A DNA stretch of 64,000 nucleotides, taken from positions 89,672,680 to 89,736,679 of the forward strand of contig CM043962.1 of the NCBI GenBank assembly GCA_014529385.2, given 5' to 3'. Below are positions 1-9,562 of this stretch, piece after piece. Below the pieces are notes generated by a model. The model did no database searches. It was not told the origin of the DNA and saw only the letters and a program-made list of their open reading frames with translations. Every line of letters begins with the position of its first letter. The stretch's first letter is position 1. The DNA is from Adiantum capillus-veneris (Eukaryota; Streptophyta; Polypodiopsida; Polypodiales; Pteridaceae). A program made the position numbers and the translations under genes.

Positions 1-159
1 AAAGGAGGGCCAATCTCCATTCATTACGACAATCGGTGCCACAAAGAGAGCAGGTGTTTGGCGGCTAAGTCAACAATGGCCAAACGGACCAGTAAAAGAT
101 GCTATTTACTATTTTTAGTAAATGCTAACGAGGCCAGATGATGCGGATGCGAAGTAAAG

Positions 160-1293
160 ATGAAGATGAAGCAAATACAAGCAACAGATGCTTGGGAATG
201 GTTCTTGGTGAGAGACTTTAATATGGTGGAGAAGAGAAAGGATAGAACACGACCATCAAACATGCTAGCTGAATTCATGATATCCAAATGGCTAAGCCTA
301 TGTGAGAAGTGGGTGTTGATGGACATGTGGGAGATGGGCCCTTGGAATAGCTTGCCTGGGTTCACATATACCAGTATGTAGTATGCCGGCATGACATCTC
401 GGCTAGATCATTGTTAGTGCTCATCAAGCCAATTGGCTACCATCATGGCTTAAAATAAAGGTGGTGACTTAACAATTCTTGTCGGATTACCAACTGTCAA
501 GCATGAAATAAATAAAAAACAAAGGAGAAGTTCATTGCCCCCAAGGGTCTAAGAAGCTACTTACGAGAGGGGCTCATCTTTTTAAAGACCCTCTCTTCAA
601 AAGCCTAGCCTTGAAAGGTATGAGCAAGCTTCATAAGATGTGGATTTGGCAAGCCCTAGGTCCTAGGATATCTTTGCCAAGAATATTTATAGAAAAATCC
701 AATTTGGAGGCCCTAGAAGGAAGAGATACTGTGAGGAGTGCCTAAAGTAGCTCCATGATGAAGTGGAGCTATTAATCACCAAAAAGCACGAAGGGTGGGC
801 CTCTGAAGCTGAGCATACAAGGTGGCTAGATCTAAGTGTGAATTGATTGAACAACAACTCAAGGAGGTGAGTAAGGCCACAATATTATCCAGAGAAACCT
901 TTCTCCAACCGGAGGAGGCTAATCAAGCTCACTTCTTAAGGACTCTCAAAGTCAAGAGAAATTAGGGCCTTGTCCACTTGCTCTCGATGGGGGAGGAAAT
1001 GGTTTGAGGACCCATATAAAATGGCTCAATGAATACTTGATCAATTACGATAGATCTTAGGCCAGCCTGAGGCCCGCTCCCCAAAAGTGGACGAAGCTAG
1101 AGCTATTCTTCTAAGAAGTGTAAAAAAAACGATCTCCCACTCAGACGCCAACCTTTTAGAGAGGGCACTCTCCAAGGAGGAATGCTCTCGTACATTGCAA
1201 GATTTAAGCGAAGAGAAGTCCTCTAGGTGGGACGGTATGACTACTAAGCTTTTCAAAGAATTTTGTGATGATCTTAAATCCCCAATCATGTGA
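160..1293 (+). pseudogene. LINE ORF2 remnant (endonuclease to start of RT)
   Basis: Decayed non-LTR retrotransposon ORF2. At 160-381 the translation contains RDFNMVEKRKD followed by a Trp/Pro-rich stretch, which is the GDFN active-site region of the APE-like endonuclease that nicks target DNA in plant L1 LINEs. At 1087-1293 it contains LSKEECSRTLQDL and SSRWDGMTTKLFKEF, matching the segment just before the LINE reverse transcriptase (the usual form is KSPGxDGxxxEFFK). Between them lie short, frame-shifted pieces of the linker, for example a segment like SEAEHTRWLDL near 795-840. Many stops and frameshifts make it inactive. The 5' end lies outside the window or is lost. Family assignment is by motif only; I cannot name the LINE clade. 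Confidence 0.6.
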
Positions 1294-1540
1294 ATGGCTA
1301 ACCAAGTCTTGGTCATTTTTTTTTCCAAAAAAAAGATCCTTCTATTAGTTACTGAAACTGCCCATAGGGCTACAACCACCTCTTTAAGAGAGGGCTACAA
1401 CAACCATGGTGGGAGACTCTCCCAATGAAAAAAACAACATATGTACAATGGGGCTAAATCAAGAAATGGGGGGAGGGAAAAGCCACACAGGTGGTCGGTA
1501 GTGCCATCGGAGTACACCCTGGACCATGGTGTAGAAAGGA

Positions 1541-1852
1541 CTAGGACGCTGGAGTCGAAGGAAAATCTCTCTGCGCTCCCGCATGCGGTCGAAGCACTTT
1601 AGATCCTTTTACCTCTAGTGTTCTGATGACTTGTAGCACTTTGGGGTCTCTTGCCACTGCCTTCATTCTTTTGGCTCTTTTCAAACCAGGGACTTGGATA
1701 GTCGTCGCCGTTGTCACTGTCATAAATTTGGGGGTAGTAGTGGGAGTAATGATCCTATTATTATTGCTTGTACCTTCAGAAGCTCGTTGTATGGGAATCG
1801 ATTCCTCCACCAACTTTTCCTGCATCTTTGTATCCATTTTCTCACATACCAT
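1541..1852 (-). pseudogene. LINE ORF1 C-terminal fragment, split by gypsy-1
   Basis: Minus-strand open frame whose upstream half lies at 11128-11690. Read leftwards from 1852 it continues the ORF1 frame (VCEKMDTKMQEKL and onwards) to a stop at 1541-1543. It is Ser/Thr/Lys-rich and low in complexity, as expected for the C-terminal tail of plant LINE ORF1 proteins (RNA-binding chaperones of the LINE RNP). The join to the 11128 half is described under that feature. The two halves keep the same phase, so this ORF was probably still open when gypsy-1 inserted. Confidence 0.55.
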
Positions 1853-3158
1853 TGATGGGGGCTTTTCACAAGCCAAGCTCCCATACCCCTCTTCTCTCGT
1901 CCCCACCCCATGAAAAACCCCTCTTAGGAGGGAGTGATAAAAGGCATTGGAAAAAAGTAAGAAAAAAATAAATTATGATTATGTAAATATATAAGAAAGG
2001 TAAAATAGGCCACCTCATGCCTGCGGGGTAGCCCATCTCCACCTTGCCTCCTTTTTCTTCACTGTTGTCCCGTCGGGTGTCCCTTTTCCTCTCCTCCACT
2101 CAAAAGGTCAACCCCCTCTCTCTTCCCCTTGTCCTTTCTCCTTTCTCTCTCCCCTAAAGATACCCCGCCTCTCACCAATAATGCATTATAACTCACCAAT
2201 AATGCACCCTAACTCACATGCAACTTACCCTATCTTCCAAAATAGCCCCACCCCCTCTTTCTCTCTCCTATCATATGCCATGACCCAAATACCCCCCTCT
2301 CTCTCTAAAGGGCACCATGTCTCTTGTCTTGTAGCTAAATAACCTCCCCCACACTCACACACACTCAGTTTCACTGAAAAAGGTGCCCACAGACCCATCC
2401 CCACCCGGTGGTTACCTGATTTTTCTTGTGTTCACACACATCTGCACACAGATTCACCTCTGAACACACTCCCCTCTCTCCCCTCTTGTAATTACTTTAT
2501 TCTCCATGTCACCTCTCACTTTTTTTCATCAACCCATCTCTCTCTCTTAGTCTCTCTCTCATGAGACTGCTATTTTGGCACATATACACATAGCCAGACA
2601 AGTGGGGCCCACAGTCACATGGCCTATGTAGATAATGATTTCTTCATTTCTAAATTCTAGAATTTCTCCCCCCTCCTCCCCTATATAAAGAGGGGTCACC
2701 ATCACACTAAACACACACACAACATCACCAAAGAACACACTATGCACTGTGTGTGCCTAGTGCACACACACACACCCACACCATCACCATCACCGCAATC
2801 ACCATGCTTGTCTTGAGCATGACCTCTACACCCTTGGCTATGAAAGATGAAGGGCAACTAAATGAAGGATGATGGCCATAACCCTCGTGCGAGTCTTCAC
2901 CATCAACTCCCACCTATCCGCCATGTGCTCTACCACTCTCTCCCTTCTCATTCCCCTACCCTATGCTCCCCATTTCATCGCCTTATTCTCTAAATAAAGC
3001 TTGAGGTTTTGTGAGTATGTTTTCTTGCAACGTTTTGCCCATGTGAGGTGTGCGGAATCGCCACCTAGTCTTGTGTTTGGAGTGAGCTTGTGTATGTGTG
3101 AAGGGTGTGAGGATTCGCCATCCTTTTGTGGTGCCTAAGTACTAAGCCGCTATACCCC

Positions 3159-3209
<51 letters not shown>

Positions 3210-3418
3210 TGATCTCATTCCCTTTTCTCTTCATCCTTACTCCCAAGCATCCATCTCTCTTGGATGAAAACTTTGTTATGGTGGTGTGTTGTTTGCGTCC
3301 TAGCCGCTGAAGCTAGGTGGTGCCCCTGTTTGCTTTACCATGACAGGCTCGAGGCGCGCCATTCGGTCCCCGGTGTTTTAGAGGCCGTCGGGGTTCGGGG
3401 TTCACTTTACTCCCGTCA
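1853..3418 (+). repeat. gypsy-1 5' LTR
   Basis: Direct repeat of 9563-11127. It starts TGATGGGG and ends CCCGTCA. It contains pyrimidine-rich blocks, a (CT)n tract at about 3161-3206, and a candidate TATA box (CTATATAAAG, near 2681-2690) followed by a CA-rich leader, so transcription probably starts shortly downstream of 2690 (inference). The two LTRs differ by scattered substitutions and by CT tract length. Confidence 0.92.
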
Positions 3419-3420
3419 TT

Positions 3421-3440
3421 TGGTGCCCCTACTGAGGATC
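3421..3440 (+). promoter_or_regulatory. gypsy-1 primer-binding site
   Basis: TGGTGCCCCTACTGAGGATC lies two bases after the 5' LTR. The TGG start pairs with the CCA end of a tRNA. Gypsy-2 has nearly the same sequence in the same place (TGGTGCCCCCACGGAGGATC at 47198). I cannot assign the tRNA by eye. Confidence 0.65.
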
Positions 3441-3491
3441 TTTTCATGAAACCCTTCAGTTTACAAGACTGAAACCCATAAACTATTGTGA

Positions 3492-3957
3492 ATGGATGAA
3501 TGGCTAGCAGGATTTGCTAATTGGACGACAGAAGAAGAAGAGCTCCAAGCACAACTAGACGAACTCCGCATCTGCATCGAAGCTCGAGTGCCAGGCGTAA
3601 CGGTAATCGATTTGCAGTGGGAGAGTCAACCAACACGCCAAACCCAGTGGATATACATAGGCCAAGTGCCAAGAAGAAGAAGGAGAAGGTCGAAACCATG
3701 TCCGCAACCTACAACCAACCCACAACAACAAAATGGAAGGAGCTCTACACAATAGAGAATCAATACTATTCTACTTTGAGAATCGGGTAACTCAAGTCAC
3801 TGAGGTAATTATCACAGTCAGTTTTCAAGTCGCACCTGATGCTGCAGCACGGATAACGGAATCATTGGCTCACACTCTCACTAGAGAAACTAGGGATCTA
3901 CTGAGTTTGTTTCAGGAAAGAACACCACCCTCTCCTACAAGCTTGGACAGTGACTAA
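3492..3957 (+). other. gypsy-1 leader with short Arg/Gln-rich ORFs
   Basis: Region between the primer-binding site and the conserved mini-ORF. It holds overlapping short open frames (3492-3755, an Asp/Glu then Arg-rich 87-aa frame; 3733-3957, 74 aa). I do not recognise either product, and neither has an obvious counterpart in gypsy-2. They could be remains of a longer pre-gag ORF, since Ogre/Tat elements often carry one, or merely leader sequence. Confidence 0.3.
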
Positions 3958-3974
3958 GCACCTCTAAGCTTCAC

Positions 3975-4193
3975 ATGAATCAGTACAACCTACCTCAAGA
4001 CAGATCACACATACCAACACGTGTACGCTCAATCAAGGTAATACTGGATTTGAAGGCTCACTACCAGCACTTCATTGACACCATGCCGGGTGGGGAGCGA
4101 TTTTTTGAGGTTCTGGCATCAGATCAACCATTTGTCTTACCTTTGGTACAAGGCAATGTACCGTTTGAAGTTTTAATCTATGTCCTAGTATAA
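3975..4193 (+). CDS. Conserved pre-gag mini-ORF, gypsy-1 copy (72 aa)
   Basis: Small ORF of unknown function starting MNQYN and ending at TAA, 85 nt before the gag ATG. What is seen: 72 codons, the same length as the corresponding ORF of gypsy-2 (47923-48141), and the two align without gaps. Shared positions include N5, P7, Q8, I20, V22, R42, E45, L47, P52, V54, P56, F64, V66, V70 and L71. The family Y counterpart at 40615-40839 fits with one two-residue gap and also starts MNxYN. The C-terminal half has the pattern RxxExL...P.h.P...F(D/E)V.hhhL. No signal peptide, zinc motif or clear membrane helix is visible. Inference: a conserved accessory product of these retrotransposons, or a translated leader ORF that controls gag. 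The copy here is uninterrupted. Confidence 0.6.
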   Translation: MNQYNLPQDRSHIPTRVRSIKVILDLKAHYQHFIDTMPGGERFFEVLASDQPFVLPLVQGNVPFEVLIYVLV

Positions 4194-4278
4194 GAGGGTA
4201 TACACGCCTCCTTGTAAAGAAGAAAAAAACTTTTGCAAGTTAAGCAGTGTGTGTCTCTCTAGCTCTCTCTCAGTAATC

Positions 4279-4977
4279 ATGGCAAGTGTAGCATTTCCAA
4301 CATTTAAAGGAAAGAAGGGGGAGGATTTGGTAACAGACTTCCTAGATGACTTTGAAGTAGCATGTGTAGTGAGCAACAAAGATACGGATGAATCCCGGGT
4401 TAGAATGTTTAAGCATCTCATGAAGCTAGAAGCTAGATCATGGTACAATGCACTTCCACAAGCAACCAAGGATGACTGGGAACCCTTAAAAACCGCTTTT
4501 AAGAGGCGCTTTGGGGGAGGTACCACTTCAGAAAAGTTGTAGGACAAGTTGAGAGACTTGAAGCAGGAGGGTCTTTTAGAATATGCCACCTATGAGTCCA
4601 AATTTGTGGATTTGTGGGAACGGTGGGTTGAGTCACTGGCTAGGGGGGAAGCTGCACCCGATTTCCTAAAAAAAGATCGGTTCACGCATGGCTTATGGCC
4701 GCTTCTCAAGGAGAAGGTGAAAGATAGATTCCCGGCTACGTACGAGTTAGCCGTTGAGATTGCTCGCCTTAAGGACAAGAAGCTGCAAATGAAAGCCAAA
4801 GAAACCGAGTCAACAGAAGCAAGAACATCGCGTCGACCAACAACTACGACAACCACCATTCCACCACCACCACCGGCTCTTGGGGTAAGAGATGACCAAC
4901 AAGATATGTTGGCCCATATTACTGACCAACTGCAGAATTTGTCTGTCCACTTAATACAGCAAGGGGGGAGTCAATAA
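4279..4977 (+). pseudogene. gag: gypsy-1 gag (capsid) with in-frame stops
   Basis: Retrotransposon Gag, which forms the virus-like particle around the element RNA. I start it at ATG 4279 (MASVAFPTFKG), which aligns with gypsy-2 gag MAFSYPEFHG. The retrotrans_gag capsid region includes DFLDDFEVAC, ARSWYNAL and a downstream DRFTHGLWPLLKEKV block. One TAG at 4540-4542 and one TAA at 4975-4977 interrupt the same frame. After the second stop the frame continues into the CCHC knuckle at 5014. Upstream ORF phase and spacing match gypsy-2, where the same region is open. The stops are most simply nonsense mutations; programmed readthrough is possible but not supported, because gypsy-2 lacks them. Confidence 0.8.
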
Positions 4978-5013
4978 AGAGATCAAGACCCTGGAAGAGC
5001 ACAACGACAAAAC

Positions 5014-7389
5014 ATGGAGTATCATTGCTACAACTGCGGAGAAGACGGTCACGGTATGTACTACTGTCCCAAACCACGACAAAACTATAATAGAGGAGGT
5101 AGGAGGAACCAATTGCCACCCCCTAGAGAAAGAACACCCCCACCCCGAGCACCAACCCCACCAACACAAATTCTACGTCCACCCAAGACACCACTACAAG
5201 CATCCATTCCACCTCTTCCGCCAGCCCCACCACCTGATCGCCCTGTAAACATCATAAGGCTAGAAGAGAAAGGAAAAGCCGTAGTAGTGGATCCACCCAG
5301 AGCAAAGGAGAGGGACAAGGGTAAGGAGAAGGTAACCTTTTTAGAACCACTTGAAGCCATGACTGTGAAAAGAGCTAGGAGGGAGAAAGCTACACAATCA
5401 GATGATGAGAGAAGCATGAGAGGAGAAACTAGCAAGAGGCCATCCAGGCCACGACGGAAATTGGGCATCACCGACTTCCAGCTAGGGGAAAGTTCAAAGC
5501 CCTATGATCTAACATTGGATGTGGCAGAGCAAGGACCGAAGATTACATGGCCACAGCTGCTACATCTTGTACCTAAAGTAAGGCGACAATGGTCTAAAAT
5601 GGTAAGTACAAGACGCTCCAAAACAAAGGTAGCCGGAGCAATTTCGGGATGCAACATGGATGACATCCTTTCAATTGTCGACGTAAACATAAAAGGTAAG
5701 AGGGTTGGAAACACCTACATTGATGGAGGTACACAAATCTGTGTAATGAGCGAAGCTATGATGCTTCGATTAGGGCTCGAGGTTGACATGCCTTCTCCAT
5801 GCAAGGCAAAGATGGCAAACAACGCAAAAGTAAAGTGTGTGGGTGTGGTAAGTGCCGTGAAAATCAAAGCTTTCAACACTGAGGTAGAGGTAGATGTTTT
5901 TGTAATGCCTACTAAGGGGGAGGGCTATCCACTAATTTTGGGAAGGCCATGGTGGATGGCCATGAAGGCAAAACAGGACTCGGGTACTGGCCTTCTACGC
6001 ATGACCGGTAAGAAAGGCGAGCCAATCTACTATGACATGAGGATTGGCAAGCAGAAGCAAATGAATCTGGAAACATCGGCAGATGAAACCACTAGCGAAT
6101 CTTCCAGTTCTGAGGAGGAGACCACATCCAACGACGAAAGTGACAGTTCCATTGATGTGATGGGTATCATTATGAAGGATCCACAAAGGGTAAGCACAAC
6201 TGGTGATCCATCACCAAAAGGGCAACCCAATGAAGAGGAGAGCAAATCACCTGGCCTAGGAGGAAGTAGGTTGAAGGGTATGTTGTCTACGGAATTAACA
6301 CTTGAGGAGAAAGATAGTTTTTTGCAAATGTTGATGGGATTTCCTAACCTGTTCATTGACAACTATGAAAGAATCACAGGCATTACAGTGGTGGAACATC
6401 ATATTAAGCTGAAGGAAGGGGTAAAACCAGTTGTGCAAAAGCTACGACGACTGGGGGTCATACAAGAAAAGGCACTCTTGGCCGAGGTAAGGAAACTGCT
6501 GGAGGCGGGATTCATCTATCCTGTAGAAAACTCAGAATGGGTGTCACCCGTAGTGGTGATGCCTAAAAATAATGGTAAGTGGAGGGTCTGTGTTGACTAC
6601 AAACCACTAAATGCAGCTACAAAGAGAGACAATTTTCCTCTCCCTTTCTTGGATGAAATTCTGAATGAAGTAGCGGGTTTTGAATGCTATACCGTCTGTG
6701 ATGGTTATTCTGGATACTTTCAAATACGCATAGCCTTGGAAGATCAGCTAAAAACCACTTTTATCACGCCATGGGGTTGTTTTGCATACAGGGTTATGCC
6801 ATTTGGTCTCACAAATGCACCTGCCACATTCCAAAGATATGTCACATATGTTTTTCAACCGTTCTTTGGAACATCCATAAGAGTGTTCATTGATGATTTT
6901 TGTATATATAGCTCCCGTATTTCACATCTAGAAAAGGTAACTGAAGGTTTGGCCAGGTTGCAGAGCCTAGGTGGGCAATTAAATGTGGATAAATGCCACA
7001 TTGGGGAGAGTAAAGTCATTCTACTAGGCCATGAAATTTCAGCAAAAGGTATCAACGCCGACCCAAGTAAGGTGTCCGCACTCATAGCCCTACCTTCACC
7101 AACGACCGCACGTCAACTGGTCTCTTTTCTACAGAAGGTGAGGTACTTAAGTAGATTCATACATCTACTATCACAACTTGTTCTACCACTGCAACAACTC
7201 ACGCATAGATCAACTTTCACTTGGGACGAGGAAAGCGAACATCACTACAACAAGGTAAATGAGGTCTTAGCCACTCTGCCAACTATCTCACCACCTAAGT
7301 GGGATGAAAAATTCTATGTCACCTCAAGTGTTGGTGATGACTCATTGGGGGCTGTGCTACTCCAAAAGGATACGACGACACTTTCATGA
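5014..7389 (+). CDS. pol: gypsy-1 Gag zinc knuckle, protease and reverse transcriptase
   Basis: Open frame of 791 codons. Residues 5-18 form a CCHC knuckle (C5, C8, H13, C18) that binds RNA, followed by a Pro-rich and basic linker. The protease has the catalytic segment YIDGGTQICV and the later LILGRPWW; the usual DTGA/DSGA is DGGT here. An acidic Ser/Glu linker follows. The RT begins near the conserved segment with VSPVVVMPKNNGKWRVCVDY, has YSGYFQIRIA and FGLTNAPATFQ, and its catalytic pair is D627-D628 in FIDDF. The frame ends at 7387-7389 near the start of RNase H, where a frameshift moves coding into the 7386 frame. ATG 5014 is simply the first Met after the stop at 4975; in the intact element this was part of one gag-pol frame. 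Confidence 0.9.
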   Translation: MEYHCYNCGEDGHGMYYCPKPRQNYNRGGRRNQLPPPRERTPPPRAPTPPTQILRPPKTPLQASIPPLPPAPPPDRPVNIIRLEEKGKAVVVDPPRAKERDKGKEKVTFLEPLEAMTVKRARREKATQSDDERSMRGETSKRPSRPRRKLGITDFQLGESSKPYDLTLDVAEQGPKITWPQLLHLVPKVRRQWSKMVSTRRSKTKVAGAISGCNMDDILSIVDVNIKGKRVGNTYIDGGTQICVMSEAMMLRLGLEVDMPSPCKAKMANNAKVKCVGVVSAVKIKAFNTEVEVDVFVMPTKGEGYPLILGRPWWMAMKAKQDSGTGLLRMTGKKGEPIYYDMRIGKQKQMNLETSADETTSESSSSEEETTSNDESDSSIDVMGIIMKDPQRVSTTGDPSPKGQPNEEESKSPGLGGSRLKGMLSTELTLEEKDSFLQMLMGFPNLFIDNYERITGITVVEHHIKLKEGVKPVVQKLRRLGVIQEKALLAEVRKLLEAGFIYPVENSEWVSPVVVMPKNNGKWRVCVDYKPLNAATKRDNFPLPFLDEILNEVAGFECYTVCDGYSGYFQIRIALEDQLKTTFITPWGCFAYRVMPFGLTNAPATFQRYVTYVFQPFFGTSIRVFIDDFCIYSSRISHLEKVTEGLARLQSLGGQLNVDKCHIGESKVILLGHEISAKGINADPSKVSALIALPSPTTARQLVSFLQKVRYLSRFIHLLSQLVLPLQQLTHRSTFTWDEESEHHYNKVNEVLATLPTISPPKWDEKFYVTSSVGDDSLGAVLLQKDTTTLS

Positions 7390-9299
7390 GGCCAATCTAC
7401 TTCTCTAGTCGAATGATGACATCAGGAGAGAAAGGTTTCACCCATGTGGAACACTTAGTCCTAGATCTTAGATTTGCAACTACAAAGTTTAGGTCATATT
7501 TGCTGCCTAAGCAATTTGTGATTCTAACCATGGATGAAATATTCCCCTATGTTGTACAACACATGGATGTGTCTGCTAGAATTACTAAATGGCTAGTTCG
7601 TCTGCAAGAGTTTGACTACACGGTACAGGTAGAAAGCACGACAAGGGCAAGTTTGGGGGGACTCATGACCTACCAAGTATTTGAAGGGAAGGAGAAGCAA
7701 TCTAAGGAAGGAGAAGTCCGATTATCTCCAGTACCACCGATGGTAGAAGGAGCATACTCTCTCTACTTTGATGGAGCCTACAAGCGAGCGTCCGACAAAG
7801 CAGCTGCAAGCATAGTGGTCTTTGATGACAAAGGGACAAAGGTATTTTCGTTGGGCCAATTGTTAGATTCACATTCTAACAATGAAGCTGAGTATGCAGC
7901 ACTAACCAAGGGTCTACAATGGTGCATCTCACAAGGTGTACAACGTCTTAATGTATTTGGGGATGCTCTACTTCTGGTAAGGCAAGTAAATGGAGCATGG
8001 ACATGCAAGAATCCTAGTTTAAGGACTCACTTAAGTGGTGTAAAAACCTTGTTGGGTAAGTTTGAAGAAGTTCAAATACACCATATCCCAAGGGCTCAAA
8101 ACCAAGAAGCAGATGCCCTAGCAAGTGAAAGACTACAGGAAGTGGTGGTTGGAGCAATAAAACTAAAGCTCCCTCTATTTCAAGGCAGTGATGCCTTGCC
8201 TGACATCATGCATTTTTTGGAAACAGGGGAATGCCCATCAGATTTAACAAAGGGACTGAAGCAATGGCTGACGCGGAAGGCCACAAGGTATCGACTCATC
8301 AATGACGGTTTGTACTGTAAGGGTAAGGACCAAATACTCAGGAAGGTCCCTCTCTCTCAGGAAATCACGGGAGTAATTGCTAGTTGTCACGATGGGGTTT
8401 GTGGTGGTCACTTTGCCCTAGACATAACAAGTAGAAAAATCTTGCAGGCAGGCTTCATATGGCCTAGCCTCAACCGTGATGTACACCACTGGTGCAAAAC
8501 ATGTAAGTTGTGTCAAAAGGCCGGCACTAGGTCACTTATGCCTGAACCACAGACACCTATTCTCTCATATGGCCCATTTGAAAAATGGGGTATCGATGCC
8601 ATTAGGCCATTACCTAGGGCCAACTCAGGAAAATTCTACATTATCATGGGGGTTGACTACATGACTAGATGGGCAGAGGCTACACCCACCACTAGAATCA
8701 CAGTGGTAGAGGTATCTAAATTTATCTACGAGCACATATGCTGTAGGTTTGGCACACCTTTAGAGATCATCTCTGATAGAGGGCCAGGTTTCAGAGCAGA
8801 CTTGGTAGGAGAATTAATGCAGAAACTGGGCATTACAAGGAGGCACTCTTCACCATATTACCCTCAATGTTATGGCCTAGTTGAAAAGGTAAATGGAACG
8901 GTTTCTAAAATTATTACTAAGCAGGTAAACAATCATCCTGGAGACTGGGATAAGTATCTACTACCAGCTTTATGGGCCTACAGAACTTCATTTCATACAT
9001 CCTTGGGATTCACACCGTATCATCTAGTATTTGGTAAGGAAGCAATCTTGCCCATTGAAGTGCAACTACAAAGTCTCAGAGTAATGGCAAGCCAACTTCA
9101 ACAACCCAACATGCATTTGAGAGATCACATCATCAACTTGGAAAGACTGCAGCTGGATAGAGAAGAAGCAATAAATTATTATGCAGCACAAGCAGAGCAT
9201 AGACAGCTTAGCTTTAACGAGTATCTCCGGAAAAAAGAAATTGAAGAAAGGAATGTTGGTGCTCCGCTACGACAATCGCTTCGACACGCACAAGGATAA
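7386..9299 (+). CDS. pol: gypsy-1 RNase H, second RNase H and integrase
   Basis: Open frame of 637 codons in a new phase after a frameshift near 7370-7390. It starts in the RT-linked RNase H (PIYFSSRMM, EHLVLDLRFA). At about residues 120-245 there is a second RNase H of the archaeal type (YFDGAYKRAS, NNEAEYAALTKGL, NQEADALA), as known for Tat elements. The integrase follows: a zinc domain with HDGVCGGH and CKTCKLC, then the catalytic core with WGIDAIRPLP, ISDRGPGF and PYYPQCYGLVEKVNG, giving the D, D, E triad. A frameshift near 9235 removes the true C-terminus; that part continues in the 9181 frame. Codons before the frame switch at 7386 are not a real start. Confidence 0.9.
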   Translation: MRPIYFSSRMMTSGEKGFTHVEHLVLDLRFATTKFRSYLLPKQFVILTMDEIFPYVVQHMDVSARITKWLVRLQEFDYTVQVESTTRASLGGLMTYQVFEGKEKQSKEGEVRLSPVPPMVEGAYSLYFDGAYKRASDKAAASIVVFDDKGTKVFSLGQLLDSHSNNEAEYAALTKGLQWCISQGVQRLNVFGDALLLVRQVNGAWTCKNPSLRTHLSGVKTLLGKFEEVQIHHIPRAQNQEADALASERLQEVVVGAIKLKLPLFQGSDALPDIMHFLETGECPSDLTKGLKQWLTRKATRYRLINDGLYCKGKDQILRKVPLSQEITGVIASCHDGVCGGHFALDITSRKILQAGFIWPSLNRDVHHWCKTCKLCQKAGTRSLMPEPQTPILSYGPFEKWGIDAIRPLPRANSGKFYIIMGVDYMTRWAEATPTTRITVVEVSKFIYEHICCRFGTPLEIISDRGPGFRADLVGELMQKLGITRRHSSPYYPQCYGLVEKVNGTVSKIITKQVNNHPGDWDKYLLPALWAYRTSFHTSLGFTPYHLVFGKEAILPIEVQLQSLRVMASQLQQPNMHLRDHIINLERLQLDREEAINYYAAQAEHRQLSFNEYLRKKEIEERNVGAPLRQSLRHAQG

Positions 9300-9534
9300 G
9301 AAACTCCTGCTCCGATGGGAAGGCCCTTTCATCATCAGGAAAAAGTATGCCAATGGAAGCTACCAGCTTATGGAGGCTGATGGAAAACTTCATAAAACCA
9401 GGGTAAATGGTTGGCGACTTAAACCTTATTTTCTTCGATTTGACCAGGCTCCACCAATTGATATTCCAAATGAGGACACACCATCAGCCGCCACCTCCAA
9501 CGATAATGATCAAACGGATGAGCTAGAGACATGA
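9236..9534 (+). CDS. gypsy-1 integrase C-terminal domain (frameshifted)
   Basis: C-terminal continuation of the integrase in another frame, from about 9236 to the TGA at 9532-9534. It includes KKGMLVLRYDNRFDTHKDKK, then LLRWEGPFIIRKKYANGSYQ and the KTRVNGWRLKPYF block that is typical of the last part of gypsy integrases. It ends in an acidic Asn/Asp-rich tail. There is no chromodomain. Gypsy-2 has the equivalent at 59970-60356 (LVLRYNSKLDNTF, KWEGPFKVVE, SRVNGLRLKLYH), which confirms the frame. Confidence 0.8.
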
Positions 9535-9546
9535 ATGTCTGTAGCC

Positions 9547-9562
9547 AAAAGGGGAGGGCTAA
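9547..9562 (+). promoter_or_regulatory. gypsy-1 polypurine tract
   Basis: AAAAGGGGAGGGCTAA sits directly before the 3' LTR, as expected for the RNase H-resistant primer of plus-strand DNA synthesis. Confidence 0.75.

Noticed and set aside
1087-1293. Host protein-coding exon
   Set aside because: The residues match the segment before LINE RT, and a matching endonuclease piece lies upstream.
4540-4977. Programmed readthrough of gag stops in gypsy-1
   Set aside because: Gypsy-2 is open over the same region, and the two stops lie in different places of gag; point mutation is simpler.
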